64,000 bases of DNA from Calothrix sp. NIES-2098 (GTDB lineage Bacteria; Cyanobacteriota; Cyanobacteriia; Cyanobacteriales; Nostocaceae). The position numbers were made by a program, and so were the translations under genes. The stretch covers positions 5,521,001-5,585,000 of the forward strand of contig AP018172.1 in the NCBI GenBank assembly GCA_002368175.1, read 5' to 3'. This document shows positions 42,827 to 52,621 of this stretch, piece after piece (position 1 is the first letter of the stretch; each line of letters starts with the position of its first letter). The notes under the pieces are model-generated. The model had not been told where the DNA came from and ran no database searches. It worked only from the letters and a program-made list of their open reading frames with translations.

Positions 42827-44872
42827 TTATTGCTTCTGTTCCAGAAAAATACCAATGCCGTTATGGACACGTGCAGCAGTACTGGGTGAACGGTCAATGA
42901 GTTGTCCTCCTAGGTAAAGACTGGTAGAACTACCACCGTCTAAATTTAGAGCATCTACACAACCTAGAAGTTGCATGAGTTGAGCATGTTCCGCCAAAGT
43001 AGGGCCGGGGCCGCTAGCACGATTATGTACGGCAGCAATCATCAAATTCCCTGTGCTATTGGTGCAAATGCCGCTACGGATTGCTTTTTCGGCAATAAAG
43101 GCATTGCTGAATTTTTCGCTTTTAGCATCAAGGACAATTTGACGATTTTTTACCAATAGTGGCCCAGCACCGATGATGTTGGAATAACGGCTAAAGTTAC
43201 TAGGTACAGTAGTGCTGGTAATGCTGAGTGCAGTACCAATGGGCAATTGTGCAGCTGTATTCACAGCGTTACCGCGTAAGGTTAATAGATAGCCATCCTG
43301 AGGTACAGGAAAGTTGGTTTGACCGGCTTTACCGCCTGGTAACTGATTAGTAACTTGGTCTTTTTGGACAGTGAGGATAATTTCGTTATCTGTTAGGGGA
43401 GTGTAAGTTGCTCCCCAAACTGGGGTGTAACGAGCAATACCACTTTGTACATAAGCACTGTTGAGAAAGAGAATTGGCAACCTCAGGTTATTTGAAGCAA
43501 TTAAAGTTTCTTCTAATGTGAGACGATCGAAATAAAATTGTCCAGAATCATTCCAAGCGATCGCTCCACGGTTGAGTATCGGCCCTGACACCCATTGACC
43601 ATCCTGACGAATTGCACCCAAAGGCAAGCGATTATTGCGGTTAAAATAACCACCATTAATTGCTGCTGCTGCTGAATATTTTGGTGCTATTTGCATTAAG
43701 GGAGCAGTACCAGCTAGAGAACTGAGGTTACTGCGCATCGGTTTCAGTGTTAACCCAAAGGCGCGTGGATTAATTTCTAACCAAACGATCGGAAAGCGTT
43801 CTTTACCTAAATTGAAAAACTGCTGTCGCCATTGCAATCCTCTAGCCCAAGCAATATTTTTCTCTACCAGTGCATCAGGACGAATCTCTATAACTAAGCG
43901 ATTAGGGTTAGCGAGAGTACTAATCCGAGGAGCCATACCAAAAGGGACGCTCAAACTAATCACTGTTTGGTTATTGACTACCTCGACTTGCTTAATTAAT
44001 GGTTCTGATTCTGGAGTGGGCGCTGGTGATACTGGTATTGGTAATAATTGTTTGAGTGGATTTAGCAGTGGTGTTGTTGGTATCGGTGCAGTTGGGAGGG
44101 GCGTATACCGTTGTATCAAAGCGGGGTCAGCTATTCCATCTAAGCTAACTTTCCAAATTCGATTAGGGATTTTAGAGGGTTTAGGTGTTGGCGTGTCAGG
44201 ATCTTGAGGACTTTTGACTGGTAACTCTTGTGATACTTGCCAAGGAGTTGGGCGATCTAAATCTACAAAGATGCGAGCCTCCTTTGGAGGAGCTTCGCTA
44301 ACGCCCACAGGTTGTTGACTTTGAATAATTTCTTTAACTGTCGCTGCTGGCGTAGAAATCACCAAAATATTGCCATTAGCTTGAATCTGCCAGCCTGCTT
44401 TTTGGGCAAAATTAGTAATATCTAAATAGCGGTATCCTCTTTGCAGCCAAGCGCCTAGAACTACTGGCGTTTTACTTGGTGAAAACCACTCAACTGGTTG
44501 TCTGACAGGCTCGTTAGTATTTAATAAATCTACTCCTATTAACTGCCTGAGTGCGCCATCACTAAGATAAATTGTTGCTCGATCCGCAGTTCCTGGACGC
44601 TGCAACCAAGCTCCTGATAAAGTACGCCCATTTAGGGAAATTTGATTACCAGAGGTCAATACCCTAGAGGTGGGAACTGTTGGCATCTGAGACGTTAAAT
44701 TTGGCGATCTGGTCAGCGTGGGTAACTGCTGTGCATTCGTTGCACTGGTAGTATATAAACACAGTGCTGTGGCAATAATTGGTGAAATATTAGTCCAAAA
44801 AACTCGGCTATGACCCTGATTTACAAAAGCAGTAAGGTATTTTGGTCGATCGCTATTTGGCATTTTCAACAT
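42827..44872 (-). CDS. exported phosphodiester glycosidase family protein
   Basis: 681 residues. The N-terminus has a hydrophobic export segment ending TTSATNAQQ (AxA-like site). Residues 60-180 resemble a copper-amine-oxidase-like/AMIN-type beta region (VLTSGNQISLNGRTLSGAWLQR; DITNFAQKAGWQIQANGN). A Pro/Thr-rich linker follows (about 200-290). From about 370 on it is a NAGPA/phosphodiester glycosidase domain: AAAAINGGYFNRNNRLPLGAI, GAGPLLVKNRQIVLDA, and the catalytic-region LGCVDALNLDGGSSTSLYLGG. The family removes sugars linked through phosphodiesters in the envelope. The exact substrate here is unknown. Confidence 0.85.
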   Translation of the reverse strand: MLKMPNSDRPKYLTAFVNQGHSRVFWTNISPIIATALCLYTTSATNAQQLPTLTRSPNLTSQMPTVPTSRVLTSGNQISLNGRTLSGAWLQRPGTADRATIYLSDGALRQLIGVDLLNTNEPVRQPVEWFSPSKTPVVLGAWLQRGYRYLDITNFAQKAGWQIQANGNILVISTPAATVKEIIQSQQPVGVSEAPPKEARIFVDLDRPTPWQVSQELPVKSPQDPDTPTPKPSKIPNRIWKVSLDGIADPALIQRYTPLPTAPIPTTPLLNPLKQLLPIPVSPAPTPESEPLIKQVEVVNNQTVISLSVPFGMAPRISTLANPNRLVIEIRPDALVEKNIAWARGLQWRQQFFNLGKERFPIVWLEINPRAFGLTLKPMRSNLSSLAGTAPLMQIAPKYSAAAAINGGYFNRNNRLPLGAIRQDGQWVSGPILNRGAIAWNDSGQFYFDRLTLEETLIASNNLRLPILFLNSAYVQSGIARYTPVWGATYTPLTDNEIILTVQKDQVTNQLPGGKAGQTNFPVPQDGYLLTLRGNAVNTAAQLPIGTALSITSTTVPSNFSRYSNIIGAGPLLVKNRQIVLDAKSEKFSNAFIAEKAIRSGICTNSTGNLMIAAVHNRASGPGPTLAEHAQLMQLLGCVDALNLDGGSSTSLYLGGQLIDRSPSTAARVHNGIGIFLEQKQ

Positions 44873-45597
44873 TATTTACGAGGTACTTTGGAAAGCTATC
44901 ACCCAAGAGCTAGGTTCATTGATGATTTAAAATTCCTAAAAAATCACGATCTGAGCTTTACTCAAACGTGATAATATATATGATGGCTTGCTATCTCTTG
45001 TAGAAACAAACAAGTATTTCTTCATCAAACTACTGCAACTCAGTGTTTTCACTGGCGCTTCCAGCAGCCCAAGACGGAAGTCTTGGTAATAGAAGCTGGA
45101 TTAAAATATTCCCTCCTCACCGATGTTTGCTACTGTTGCTACTCAAGTGAGGTATAGCTAGTAGTAACGCAAGTGGCAATCAATAAAATCAACAAAAATC
45201 TAGATAACAACAGAAATATTTAGGAATTGTCAAATGGGCATATAGTGTAATAGGCTAATTTTATTACCGCATCCGGGTAATTTTGGCAACTTTTGTTTCG
45301 GGTTGGTTATCACTAACTTTACCTGGAAATTAGCTGTCATCTGGTAAAGAATTGAGAGAATACTTAGCTTCACGATATAAATAAAAAGCTACAGGGCAAA
45401 GGTAATTTGTCTAACTCAGCATAAACACATAAAAAATAACGCGATTATTTTAACACGGTAAAACAAAACGTAAAACCGAAGTTAAAATTTTTTTTCCTTA
45501 AATTTCGGTGATTTTTGTTTTCCTCCATTGCTCAATCTGAGAAATTTTTCTCACAAGCAGCGGCAAAATTCGTAACTCAGCATTTCAGGAACAGGCT
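44873..45597. other. long divergent region upstream of Fd-GOGAT
   Basis: 725 bases, AT-rich, no ORF. One dyad is visible: GTAATA (45247-45252) and TATTAC (45262-45267) with a 9-base spacer. The spacing does not match the NtcA consensus GTA-N8-TAC. I found no good NtcA box despite the gene's role in nitrogen assimilation. Confidence 0.45.
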
Positions 45598-48500
45598 ATG
45601 CATAATAAACCAATGAATCAAGTGCAGAAAATGTCATTTTCACATACTGACTCAAGGGATAGTTACCAGGGGCAAAGGTGGTTAGTTGAGGAACGAGATG
45701 CTTGTGGTGTAGGGTTTATCGCCCATCGCCAGAATTTTGCCAGCCACGAAATTGTGGCCAAAGCTTTAGCTGCTTTAACTTGCTTAGAACACCGGGGTGG
45801 TTGTAGCGCTGACCAAGACTCAGGCGATGGTGCAGGGATATTGACCGCTATACCTTGGGAGTTGTTCCAAGCAGACTATATCCCCAAAGAAATAGAAGCT
45901 TTATCCAGCAGTAATTTGGCTGTGGGCATGATCTTCTTACCACAAGACTCCGAAGCAGCGCAAAAATCGCGAGCAATGGTTGAGCAAATTGCGGCTGAGG
46001 AAAAATTAACCGTACTGGGCTGGCGAGTAGTACCAGTGCAGCCTCATTCATTAGGGATACAAGCAAAAGAAAATCAACCCCAAATCGAACAAGTCTTTTT
46101 ATCTTCTGCAACTAAAAGCGGTGAAGAACTAGAACGGGAACTGTATATTACCCGCCGTCGGATTTTTAAAGCGGCAAAAAGTATCTCGGATGACTTTTAC
46201 GTTTGCTCCTTATCGAGCCGCACAATTGTCTATAAAGGCATGGTGCGTTCTGCGGTGTTGGGAGATTTTTATGACGATCTCAAAAATCCTGCTTACAAAA
46301 GCGCTTTTGCAGTCTATCATCGCCGTTTTAGTACCAACACCATGCCCAAGTGGCCTTTAGCTCAACCAATGCGGTTGTTGGGTCATAATGGCGAAATCAA
46401 CACTTTGTTAGGCAATATCAACTGGATGATGGCTAGAGAAGCTAGTCTAGAACATCCTGTGTGGGGCGATCGCATTAATGAACTCAAGCCATTAGTCCAC
46501 ATTGACAATAGCGACTCAGCCACTCTAGACAACGTATTTGAACTGTTGGTGCGTTCTGGACGCAGCCCCTTGGAAGCCTTGATGATGCTGGTTCCAGAAG
46601 CTTACCAAAATCAGCCTTCTCTCAAGGACTATCCAGAGATTACCGATTTTTACGAATACTACAGTGGTTTGCAAGAAGCGTGGGACGGCCCGGCACTTTT
46701 GGTATTTAGTGACGGGCAAAAAGTCGGAGCCACATTAGATCGCAATGGCTTAAGACCAGCTCGTTACGCCATCACTAAAGACGACTACATTGTTGTAGCT
46801 TCCGAAGCAGGTGTAGTAGACCTCCCAGAAGCTAACATTGTTGAAAAAGGCAGGCTTGGCCCTGGACAGATGATTGCCGTGGATTTAACCACGAATGAGG
46901 TGCTGAAAAATTGGGAAATTAAACAGCGCATCGCCAAACAGCACCCTTACGGGGAATGGTTGAAACACCACCGTCAAGATCTGAAAGACCTAGTTAATGG
47001 TCATGCGGCATCGACCAATGGTAATGCTCATAAGGCTATTAACACCAATGGTAATGGCCATGTTGCCAGCGATAATGGACACATAACAGCAGAAAAAATC
47101 GATAGACAAACCTTGCTGCAACATCAAGTTGCCTTTGGCTACACCACAGAAGATGTAGAAATGGTGATTCAGCCAATGGCGATGCAAGGTTCTGAACCTA
47201 CTTTCTGTATGGGAGATGATATTCCTCTAGCAGTGCTGTCAGAAAAACCCCACTTGCTTTATGACTATTTCAAACAGCGCTTTGCACAGGTGACAAACCC
47301 AGCAATCGATCCTTTACGGGAAAAGCTAGTAATGTCGCTGAAAGTTGAACTGGGCGAACGAGGTAACTTATTAGAAGTTAAGCCAGAGTACGCTCGCAGA
47401 ATTAAACTAGAATCGCCAGTACTGACAGAGGCAGAATTAGAAGCGATTAAACTTTCAGGATTTGCCACTGCCGAATTATCAACTCTGTTTGAAATAGCCA
47501 CAGGCCCAGAAGGTTTGAAGAAAGCAGTTGAAGCTTTACAAGCCAAAGCAGCTGAATCGGTACGGGCGGGTGCGAAGATTTTGATATTGAGCGATCGCTC
47601 TCCTCTAGGTACAGAATATAGTTACATTCCTCCTCTGTTAGCAGTGGGTGCAGTACACCATCATCTGATCCGCGAAGGGTTGCGGATGAAAGCATCCCTA
47701 ATTGTCGATACTGCTCAGTGTTGGAGTACCCATCACTTTGGTTGTCTAATTGGCTATGGTGCTGGTGCAGTTTGTCCTTATATGGCTTTAGATACTGTCC
47801 GCGATTGGTGGTCAGATCCTAAAACCCAACAGTTTATGGCACGGGGACAAATCGCTAGCATCACCCTAGAGAAAGCTATAGCCAACTATCGCAAAGCTGT
47901 AGAATCTGGATTACTGAAGATTCTCTCCAAGATGGGAATTTCTTTACTCTCCAGCTATCAAGCAGCACAAATCTTTGAAGCCATCGGTATCGGTGGAGAT
48001 TTGTTAGCACTAGGATTCAAAGGTACAGCCTCCCGTATTGGTGGCTTAAGTGTGAGTGAACTAGCTACGGAAATACTTTCTTTCCATCACAAAGCTTTCC
48101 CAGAACTAACAAGCAAGAAGTTAGAAAACTTGGGCTTTGTCCAGTACCGTCGTGGCGGTGAGTACCACATGAATAGCCCCGAACTGGCAAAAGCATTGCA
48201 TAAGGCTGTAGATGGCAAGCAATACGACCACTACGAGGTTTACAAAAAGCATTTACAAGGTAGACCAGTAACAGCTTTGCGCGATTTGCTAGACTTCCAA
48301 AGCGATCGCTCGCCAATTCCTTTAGAAGAAGTAGAGTCAGTTAGTGAAATTGTCCAACGCTTCTGCACCGGCGGGATGTCTTTGGGCGCTTTGTCACGCG
48401 AAGCACACGAAACTTTAGCGATCGCTATGAACCGCATTGGCGGTAAATCAAACTCTGGTGAAGGTGGCGAAGATCCAGTACGTTATAAAGTTTTAGATGA

Positions 48501-50301
48501 TGTAGACGAATCCGGTCATTCACCCACCCTTCCCCACCTCAAAGGATTGCGGAATGGTGATACTGCTTCTAGCGCGATCAAGCAAGTTGCATCGGGACGC
48601 TTTGGTGTCACACCTGGTTACTTAGCCAGCGCCAAACAAATTGAAATCAAAATTGCCCAAGGTGCCAAGCCAGGAGAAGGTGGACAATTACCAGGGCCGA
48701 AGGTAAGTCCTTATATTGCGATGTTACGCCGTTCTAAGCCTGGTGTAACTCTAATTTCTCCACCTCCGCACCACGATATCTACTCGATTGAAGACCTCGC
48801 CCAGTTAATTTTTGACCTGCACCAAATCAATCCCAAAGCGCAGGTGTCGGTGAAGCTAGTAGCAGAAATCGGCATCGGGACGATCGCAGCTGGGGTAGCT
48901 AAAGCTAACGCCGATATCATCCAGATTTCCGGTCACGACGGCGGTACGGGTGCATCGCCGCTGAGTTCTATTAAACACGCTGGTTCGCCTTGGGAACTCG
49001 GTTTAAGTGAAGTACATCGCGTGTTGATGCAAAACAGCCTGCGCGATCGCGTAATTCTACGGGTAGATGGCGGTCTCAAGAGTGGCTGGGACGTGCTAAT
49101 TGGTGCTTTAATGGGCGGTGAAGAATTCGGTTTTGGTTCCATCGCCATGATTGCCGAAGGTTGTATCATGGCGCGGATCTGCCATACCAACAACTGCCCT
49201 GTAGGTGTCGCTTCTCAAAAAGAAGAACTGCGGAAGCGGTTTACTGGTATGCCCGAACACGTCGTTAACTTCTTCTACTTTGTGGCAGAAGAAGTACGTA
49301 GCCTCTTGGCGAAACTAGGCTACCGTTCGCTATCAGAAGTAGTTGGACGTGCAGATTTATTGAAATTGCGTGAGGATGTCAAACTCACCAAAACGCAATC
49401 GCTAAATCTCAACTGCTTACTTCAGCTACCAGATACTAAAGAAAACCGTAGCTGGTTGGTGCATGAAGAGGTTCACAGTAACGGTGCGGTTATAGATGAT
49501 GAGTTGCTTGCCGATCGAGATATTCAAGCAGCGATTCGTCACCAATCTACAATTAGCAAAACCTTGAAGATAGTCAACACCGACAGAACAGTAGGTGCTA
49601 GATTAGCAGGAGCGATCGCTTCTCAATATGGCGATAGTGGATTTGCAGGACAAATTCATCTCAACTTCCAAGGAAGTGTAGGACAGAGTTTTGGCGCATT
49701 CAACCTTCCTGGGATAATTCTTCGGTTGGAAGGAGAAGCCAACGACTATGTAGGCAAAGGAATGCACGGTGGTGAAATCATTATCAAACCCCCAGCTAAT
49801 GCCACCTATAACCCTGCGCAAAATGTCATCGTTGGCAATACCTGCCTCTACGGTGCTACTGGTGGGGTGTTATTTGCCAACGGTTTAGCAGGAGAACGCT
49901 TTGCTGTGCGCAACTCCAAAGGCGTAGCAGTCATTGAAGGCGCTGGGGATCACTGCTGTGAATATATGACTGGCGGCGTAATTGTCGTCCTCGGTAAAGT
50001 CGGACGCAACGTAGCAGCGGGGATGACTGGAGGACTGGCATACTTCTTGGATGAAGATGATTCCTTCCCGGAATTAGTCAACAAGGATATCGTCAAAATC
50101 CAACGGGTAACTTCAGAAGCTGGTGAAAAGCAATTGCAAGAATTAATTCAAACACATTGCGATCGCACTGGATCGGCAAAAGCGAAGATGATTCTGCAAA
50201 ACTGGCAGGAATTTCTGCCTAAGTTCTGGCAATTAGTCCCACCCTCAGAGGCCGACAGTCCAGAAGCAAATCCTCAAATCAAGCAGCTAAGTACAGTTTA
50301 A
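45598..50301 (+). CDS. ferredoxin-dependent glutamate synthase
   Basis: 1567 residues. It makes two glutamates from 2-oxoglutarate and glutamine. A propeptide of 35 residues precedes the class II amidotransferase nucleophile Cys36 (ERDACGVGF). The central and FMN domains follow. The 3Fe-4S cysteines lie in CIMARICHTNNCPVGV (about 1190-1200), and the C-terminal beta-helix has MTGGVIVVLGKVGRN. A loop near 965-990 (DDVDESGHSPTLPHLKG) fits the ferredoxin-binding insertion of Fd-GOGAT rather than NAD(P)H-GOGAT, and no small subunit gene is adjacent. Residues about 467-495 are an Asn/Gly/His-rich insertion. Named glsF, gltS or gltB in different cyanobacteria. Confidence 0.95.
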   Translation: MHNKPMNQVQKMSFSHTDSRDSYQGQRWLVEERDACGVGFIAHRQNFASHEIVAKALAALTCLEHRGGCSADQDSGDGAGILTAIPWELFQADYIPKEIEALSSSNLAVGMIFLPQDSEAAQKSRAMVEQIAAEEKLTVLGWRVVPVQPHSLGIQAKENQPQIEQVFLSSATKSGEELERELYITRRRIFKAAKSISDDFYVCSLSSRTIVYKGMVRSAVLGDFYDDLKNPAYKSAFAVYHRRFSTNTMPKWPLAQPMRLLGHNGEINTLLGNINWMMAREASLEHPVWGDRINELKPLVHIDNSDSATLDNVFELLVRSGRSPLEALMMLVPEAYQNQPSLKDYPEITDFYEYYSGLQEAWDGPALLVFSDGQKVGATLDRNGLRPARYAITKDDYIVVASEAGVVDLPEANIVEKGRLGPGQMIAVDLTTNEVLKNWEIKQRIAKQHPYGEWLKHHRQDLKDLVNGHAASTNGNAHKAINTNGNGHVASDNGHITAEKIDRQTLLQHQVAFGYTTEDVEMVIQPMAMQGSEPTFCMGDDIPLAVLSEKPHLLYDYFKQRFAQVTNPAIDPLREKLVMSLKVELGERGNLLEVKPEYARRIKLESPVLTEAELEAIKLSGFATAELSTLFEIATGPEGLKKAVEALQAKAAESVRAGAKILILSDRSPLGTEYSYIPPLLAVGAVHHHLIREGLRMKASLIVDTAQCWSTHHFGCLIGYGAGAVCPYMALDTVRDWWSDPKTQQFMARGQIASITLEKAIANYRKAVESGLLKILSKMGISLLSSYQAAQIFEAIGIGGDLLALGFKGTASRIGGLSVSELATEILSFHHKAFPELTSKKLENLGFVQYRRGGEYHMNSPELAKALHKAVDGKQYDHYEVYKKHLQGRPVTALRDLLDFQSDRSPIPLEEVESVSEIVQRFCTGGMSLGALSREAHETLAIAMNRIGGKSNSGEGGEDPVRYKVLDDVDESGHSPTLPHLKGLRNGDTASSAIKQVASGRFGVTPGYLASAKQIEIKIAQGAKPGEGGQLPGPKVSPYIAMLRRSKPGVTLISPPPHHDIYSIEDLAQLIFDLHQINPKAQVSVKLVAEIGIGTIAAGVAKANADIIQISGHDGGTGASPLSSIKHAGSPWELGLSEVHRVLMQNSLRDRVILRVDGGLKSGWDVLIGALMGGEEFGFGSIAMIAEGCIMARICHTNNCPVGVASQKEELRKRFTGMPEHVVNFFYFVAEEVRSLLAKLGYRSLSEVVGRADLLKLREDVKLTKTQSLNLNCLLQLPDTKENRSWLVHEEVHSNGAVIDDELLADRDIQAAIRHQSTISKTLKIVNTDRTVGARLAGAIASQYGDSGFAGQIHLNFQGSVGQSFGAFNLPGIILRLEGEANDYVGKGMHGGEIIIKPPANATYNPAQNVIVGNTCLYGATGGVLFANGLAGERFAVRNSKGVAVIEGAGDHCCEYMTGGVIVVLGKVGRNVAAGMTGGLAYFLDEDDSFPELVNKDIVKIQRVTSEAGEKQLQELIQTHCDRTGSAKAKMILQNWQEFLPKFWQLVPPSEADSPEANPQIKQLSTV

Positions 50302-50310
50302 TTGCTGAGT

Positions 50311-50351
50311 TTAGCCATTAGTTCTCAATAGTTTACTAAACTAATGGCTAA
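50311..50351 (+). other. 13-bp dyad after Fd-GOGAT
   Basis: TTAGCCATTAGTT (50311-50323) and AACTAATGGCTAA (50339-50351) form a perfect 13-bp stem with a 15-base loop, nine bases after the stop. No T-run follows, but a true terminator lies 30 bases further on. It probably protects the transcript 3' end. Confidence 0.6.
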
Positions 50352-50381
50352 CATACCAATTCAGTTATAAGATAAAAAAAT

Positions 50382-50432
50382 AGATGAATGCAGATAAAAA
50401 CTTATATTTATCTGCATTCATCTTTTATTTTG
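50382..50432. terminator. bidirectional intrinsic terminator
   Basis: AGATGAATGCAGATAAA (50382-50398) and TTTATCTGCATTCATCT (50407-50423) form a perfect 17-bp stem with an 8-base loop. T-rich sequence follows on both strands (TTTATTTT rightward; TATTTTTTTATC leftward). It serves both Fd-GOGAT and the convergent deacetylase gene. Confidence 0.92.
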
Positions 50433-50517
50433 AACTTATTTAGATTTTTCCCAGAAGTCTAATCTAATACTTTAGTTTTAATTAAGCTTATTTACTTAAG
50501 TTATTAGTAATTGACCA

Positions 50518-51426
50518 TTACTTTTTATTTGCAATAAATTGTTGGTCTTTAGCTTGCATTTCTAACAGTTCTGGAACAGTTACAAAACTATAACCTTGCT
50601 TGCGAAAGTCGGCAATAATATTAGGTAAAGCTTGCACAGTGTGAGAACGATTACCACCGCCATCATGCATTAGCACGATACCACCAGGTTTTGCTTCTCT
50701 AAACACATTATTGATTAACCGTGGCACGCTAGGGCGCGAGTAATCCATAGAGTCAGAAGACCACATAATAATGGCGTATTTGCTATTTTTAGCGTAAGCA
50801 GCTACTCCATTATGCATAATTCCTCCTGGTGGTCGAAACAAATTTGTTTTTACACCAGTAAGTTGAAATATTAAATTGGTAGTATTATCAATTTCATAGG
50901 CAGCTGTTTGTGGATTCATAAAATGATACCAATGATGCCAAGTATGATTGGCAACAGTATGTCCTTCAGCTACGACTCGCTTTAAAAGATCGGGAAAATT
51001 CTTGACGTTCTGCCCAACGACAAAAAATGTCGCTTTGATATCATTTTGTTTAAGAATATCGAGTACTTGTGCAGTACTCTCAGGCCAAGGGCCATCATCA
51101 AAAGTAAGCGCAATAACTTTCTTACCTTGACTTAGTTTTGCCGCTTCAATAGTTTTTCCTAAAAAACTTGGTGGGATAGCATAAGCGAAACCCTTAGCTT
51201 TGGCTTGTTGCTGCCAACTTGAAAGCATAGTTGTCTTTAAGCTTTCAATACGCTCTTGAGTACCTAATTTAGCAGAGGTAGGGGTTTCACTTATATTATT
51301 CTGGCTCTGAGCTTCAGAGGCATTTGGTTTGACAAGCATCATCAAGCCAAGACTAAAGCTACCAACTAAAGCAACTAGTGCAATTAATAGTCCTTGCGGC
51401 CAAAAAAATGACTTATTGTGTTCCAC
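50518..51426 (-). CDS. membrane-anchored polysaccharide deacetylase (NodB family)
   Basis: 302 residues. An N-terminal membrane anchor (LIALVALVGSFSLGLMMLV, about 15-33) is followed by a Ser/Gln-rich linker and the NodB domain (about 100-295). The motifs are TFDDGPW (catalytic and metal Asp), ANHTWHH (metal His), RPPGG, MWSSDSMDY and VLMHDGGGN. All are consistent with an active carbohydrate esterase family 4 deacetylase on cell-wall or capsular glycans. It is transcribed toward Fd-GOGAT and lies beyond a 1.2-kb gap from the GT-C-type operon. Confidence 0.92.
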   Translation of the reverse strand: MEHNKSFFWPQGLLIALVALVGSFSLGLMMLVKPNASEAQSQNNISETPTSAKLGTQERIESLKTTMLSSWQQQAKAKGFAYAIPPSFLGKTIEAAKLSQGKKVIALTFDDGPWPESTAQVLDILKQNDIKATFFVVGQNVKNFPDLLKRVVAEGHTVANHTWHHWYHFMNPQTAAYEIDNTTNLIFQLTGVKTNLFRPPGGIMHNGVAAYAKNSKYAIIMWSSDSMDYSRPSVPRLINNVFREAKPGGIVLMHDGGGNRSHTVQALPNIIADFRKQGYSFVTVPELLEMQAKDQQFIANKK

Positions 51427-52621
51427 TTAATAGCTCCTTTAATAGTCGAACCATCAACTAAGTATCTGACGGTACTTCATAACACATTTTTTTTACAGAC
51501 TTAGATACAGTGACACTGTCTAGTAATCTTGAAAAATTGAATCAAGATTAACAGAAATTTAGCAATTAGTCATATAGATTAAAAAGTTCCATGCAAACTC
51601 AGATTATGGTTTCGTGAGAAGCATTATCTATACGATATTTGCTACTATTTAATGTCAAATATGCAATTTTCAAGGTTTCAACCTTGAATTTGTATCTATC
51701 AATAGCTCAAACAAGGATACATAACAATCTAGTGATTGACTGCACCTTTAAAAATTTTGGAGTAAGAATACTGAATTTACTCAGACTTCTTAAGCTATTA
51801 GTTAATTAATTGTGCAACTCTTTACCTCTTGTTAATTGGGCATATAAATAAATATATATCCCACTAAATATTCAGAAGTAAGGTATTTAGTTAGCCAATC
51901 AGGGACGTGCTATCTACCCAAAAAGCATTTAACAAATTATTCAATTTCATAGGTGACAGAGTATATTGTAAGGCTGACAGTGATTTTTTCTTTTTTAAGA
52001 AAAAGTTAAATTTTCAATTTCTAAGGTATTACCGTTATCTTCCCTTAAGTGGGTGGACGACTCCTAATGGAATATAGTTTCCCATTTCCCAACTTAAGTT
52101 ATTCGTTAATCAATATACTCTTTACTCATTCACTCAGAAAAATTTTTCTGGAATCTATATTGCTATCGTGTGTCGATAGAATGACATGATACCTGAACTG
52201 TTGAGTAATTATTGAGTTACTTTTACTATTAAGAACTTATATCAGCCACCTTTTACTATATGTATTACTCAATTAATATGATATTTTTGCATATTTTAAA
52301 CTAATAGAAATACTCGCTATAACCGCAAAACTACTGAGAAAAGGAATTTTGTTGGCTGTAATCATATCATAACCGGGAACAGATTCAAATATAAATTCTA
52401 ATGAATTAACTGTCACCAGTACTCATGTAGTAGTTTATTGCCAAAATAGTATTTTAGTATACTGTATATCTGATAAATCACTTAAGTAGGTTCGTTCGAC
52501 TTACACTTGAGGCGTTCTGCTTCCCTCGTATACGTGCGGGGAAGCAAGCTAGGCGTTAGCACATTTGCAGGTTTAGAGGCTTCCCCACAGTTAACTAGAA
52601 ACTTGTAGCTAGATATCCCAT
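51427..52621. other. 1.2-kb AT-rich region without genes
   Basis: The largest gene-free stretch in the window. Short dyads occur at 51669-51688 (TTCAAGGTT/AACCTTGAA) and 52519-52545 (GCTTCCC with GGGAAGC). The latter sits in a short GC-rich block with GAAGCAAGCTAGGCGTTAGC, reminiscent of interspersed repeats. No ORF, tRNA or RNA family was recognised. An ORF at 52482-52706 (minus) overlaps the start of this region and the end of the next gene and looks spurious. Confidence 0.5.
52519..52545. repeat. short GC-rich inverted repeat
   Basis: GCTTCCC and GGGAAGC flank a 13-base centre (TCGTATACGTGCG). It lies in a small GC-rich patch about 75-100 bases downstream of the last gene of the membrane-protein operon. 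On the minus strand no T-run follows, so it is more like an interspersed repeat fragment than a terminator. Confidence 0.45.

Noticed and set aside
44873..45597. NtcA binding site upstream of Fd-GOGAT
   Set aside because: I scanned for GTA-N8-TAC by eye and found none; the only dyad (GTAATA-N9-TATTAC) has the wrong spacing.
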